Shown: positions 62,679 through 64,000 of the stretch, in pieces
Layout of the letters: the number at the start of each line of letters is the position of its first letter
Position numbering within the stretch: position 1 is the stretch's first letter
Assembly (NCBI RefSeq): GCF_003362755.1
Contig: NZ_QKRA01000001.1
Location: 186,001-250,000, forward strand
Direction of reading: 5' to 3'
Origin: Marinomonas piezotolerans
GTDB taxonomy: Bacteria; Pseudomonadota; Gammaproteobacteria; Pseudomonadales; Marinomonadaceae
DNA length: 64,000 bases
Position numbers and translations under genes: made by a program
The notes under the pieces: generated by a model
Databases searched by the model: none
Told to the model about the DNA's origin: nothing
The model's input: only the letters and a program-made list of their open reading frames with translations

Positions 62679-62906
62679 TTAATTTGTACATACTTTTCTT
62701 GACAAATTCTTTAAATATTGAGTTTTTTGACGTATGTGACAGAGTCATTAAAAATTATAAAAATTCTCTTGATTTAATTTAGAGAATTGATTTTTAAGGA
62801 TAAATTTGAAATTCCCACAGTGTTTTTCACGGAATTTGTGGACATAAACGGCGGGGCCGCTCATCGTCTAGGTTTGGCGATTTATTTCTCTTTTTATTGG
62901 GTTAGG

Positions 62907-62912
62907 TATAAT
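62907..62912 (+). promoter_or_regulatory. Possible -10 element of the HI0933-family gene
   Basis: TATAAT lies 26 bases before the start codon. I cannot assign a good -35 element, so it is tentative. Confidence 0.3.
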
Positions 62913-62937
62913 GCCAGCCATCTTAAAAGGGGTAGGT

Positions 62938-64000
62938 ATGCAGAGCTACGACGTCGTAATTATAGGTGCTGGTGCATCGGGTTTGTTTTGTGCCGCGCAA
63001 GCGGGTTATCGCGGACGAAACGTGTTGGTTTTAGATCACGCGAACAAAGCAGGCAAGAAAATATTGATGTCAGGGGGAGGTCGATGCAACTTTACCAACA
63101 TGGATGCTGCGCCCAAGCATTTTCTCTCTCAGAACCCACATTTTTGTATCTCAGCCTTGCGACGCTACACACCCCAAGACTTTGTTGATCTCGTCGATAG
63201 ACATGGCTTGGAGTACGTAGAAAAAGCGCCGGGGCAACTCTTTTGTCAGCACTCTGCCAAAGACCTGTTAGAAATATTGCTAACCGAGTGTGAGTGGGCG
63301 GGGGCCGACATTCGTTTAAATACCTCCGTCGATAGCGTGGTCTCTCACGGCACTGGCTACCAGCTTACAACTTCCAATGGATTGATTGAGTGCGAATCTC
63401 TGGTCATTGCTACAGGTGGCTTGTCGATCCCGACCATGGGAGCGAGCGGGTTTGGTTACCAAATAGCAGAACAATTCGGTTTACGTGTCTTGTCGCGCCG
63501 CGCTAGCCTCGTACCCATCACCATTCAACCCAGCATGAAAGAGACGTTGTCCACACTTTCAGGCGTTAGTCTGGACATAGAAGCCAGCGCGAATGGAATG
63601 AGCTTCAAAGAGCCGATGTTATTCACCCATCGGGGGATCAGCGGTCCATCGATACTGCAGATCAGTAATTTCTGGCAACCAGGCGAAGCGCTTCAGCTCA
63701 ATCTATTGTCTGATATGAATCCAATAGAGCATTTTAAAGCGCTACGTACTGACAAACCCAAGCGCGCTCTTGAAACAGAGCTAAACACGCTGTTGCCGAA
63801 GCGTTTAGTCGAAGTGCTCAAACAAGACATCGCATTCCTAGACAAGCCCATGGCCGAGCTGTCTAACGAACAAATCAAAACCTTAGTACAACGCTTAACC
63901 GACTTCGATGTACAGCCCAACGGCACCGAAGGCTACCGCACCGCCGAAGTCACCCTTGGCGGCATCGACACCGACGAAGTCAGCTCAAAAACCTTTGAAT
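62938..64000 (+). CDS. HI0933/YhiN-family FAD-dependent oxidoreductase (3' truncated)
   Basis: The first 354 residues of a family usually near 390-400 are present; the window ends within the gene. The N-terminal Rossmann motif GAGASGLFCAAQAG is near residues 10-23, with GGGRCNFTNM at about 46-55 and ATGGLSIPTMGASG near 157-170. Family members are flavoproteins of uncertain substrate. GGGGTAGG is just before ATG 62938. The plus-strand frame starting at 62787 is not this gene; it is in another frame and lacks the motif. Confidence 0.9.
   Translation, partial: MQSYDVVIIGAGASGLFCAAQAGYRGRNVLVLDHANKAGKKILMSGGGRCNFTNMDAAPKHFLSQNPHFCISALRRYTPQDFVDLVDRHGLEYVEKAPGQLFCQHSAKDLLEILLTECEWAGADIRLNTSVDSVVSHGTGYQLTTSNGLIECESLVIATGGLSIPTMGASGFGYQIAEQFGLRVLSRRASLVPITIQPSMKETLSTLSGVSLDIEASANGMSFKEPMLFTHRGISGPSILQISNFWQPGEALQLNLLSDMNPIEHFKALRTDKPKRALETELNTLLPKRLVEVLKQDIAFLDKPMAELSNEQIKTLVQRLTDFDVQPNGTEGYRTAEVTLGGIDTDEVSSKTFE

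Noticed and set aside
62787..63188. 133-residue plus-strand open frame
   Set aside because: It overlaps the HI0933-family gene in another frame, and that gene carries the clear flavin motifs; the frame has no recognisable domain.
1..64000. CRISPR array, tRNA, rRNA, insertion sequence or prophage
   Set aside because: No regular spaced repeats, no tRNA-like clover-leaf with a conserved T-loop, no rRNA segments and no transposase or phage protein were seen on either strand.

Overview
The window looks like part of the chromosome of an aerobic, probably marine gammaproteobacterium, most likely a Marinomonas-like member of the Oceanospirillales. This is an inference from moderate GC content, the CTG-N10-CAG LexA boxes, the Fur box, the TRAP/TTT/TAXI transport proteins and the range of aromatic-degradation genes; no rRNA or marker gene is present to confirm it. 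I see no tRNA, rRNA, CRISPR, insertion sequence or phage gene, and genes are densely packed.

Layout. (1) 1-4.4 kb: a Rieske oxygenase and its reductase next to catB-catC-catA, the ortho route from catechol to beta-ketoadipate enol-lactone, closed by a perfect terminator. (2) 4.5-10.2 kb, minus strand: seven tightly spaced genes (OlsF-like acyltransferase, DoxX, YHS, NRDE, DinB-fold, ATP-grasp, DedA) that look like an envelope or lipid operon of unknown overall role. (3) 10.6-24.8 kb: a complete phenylacetate (paa) cluster: paaX and paaY divergent from paaFGHIJK, a terminator, then paaABCDE and paaZ. Both catabolic operons are preceded by a matching inverted repeat that fits a PaaX operator. 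(4) 24.9-33.7 kb: a TRAP transporter, an AraC regulator, an aldehyde dehydrogenase and a periplasmic copper amine oxidase (TynA). Together these can turn arylethylamines into arylacetates that feed paa.

(5) 33.7-42.3 kb: a class II aldolase, a LysR regulator, an orphan TAXI binding protein, and a tripartite tricarboxylate-type transporter (tctCBA) divergent from its two-component system (tctDE) plus an extra ABC-type binding protein. (6) 42.4-54.5 kb: an HpaA-like AraC regulator, a LuxR regulator, an MFS transporter with a histone-deacetylase-family amidohydrolase, a possible structured RNA, and an HpaR-like MarR regulator with a two-component flavin hydroxylase resembling the C1/C2 4-hydroxyphenylacetate 3-hydroxylase. 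An amidase, a second MFS transporter and another AraC regulator follow. (7) 54.6-57.0 kb: a membrane GGDEF/EAL protein with a degenerate GGDEF half. (8) 57.0-61.9 kb: a Fur-box-preceded operon of two imelysins, a di-heme oxidoreductase and a DUF1513 protein. (9) 62-64 kb: an uncharacterised membrane-anchored protein behind two LexA boxes, then a truncated HI0933-family flavoprotein.

Taken together, much of the window is a catabolic island for aromatic amines and acids: amines and amides are trimmed to arylacetates, phenylacetate goes through paa, hydroxyphenylacetate is hydroxylated, and catechol goes through cat. The most unusual signals are the twin SOS boxes before an unknown gene, the structured RNA candidate near 47.1 kb, and the conserved-looking but unexplained seven-gene minus-strand operon.
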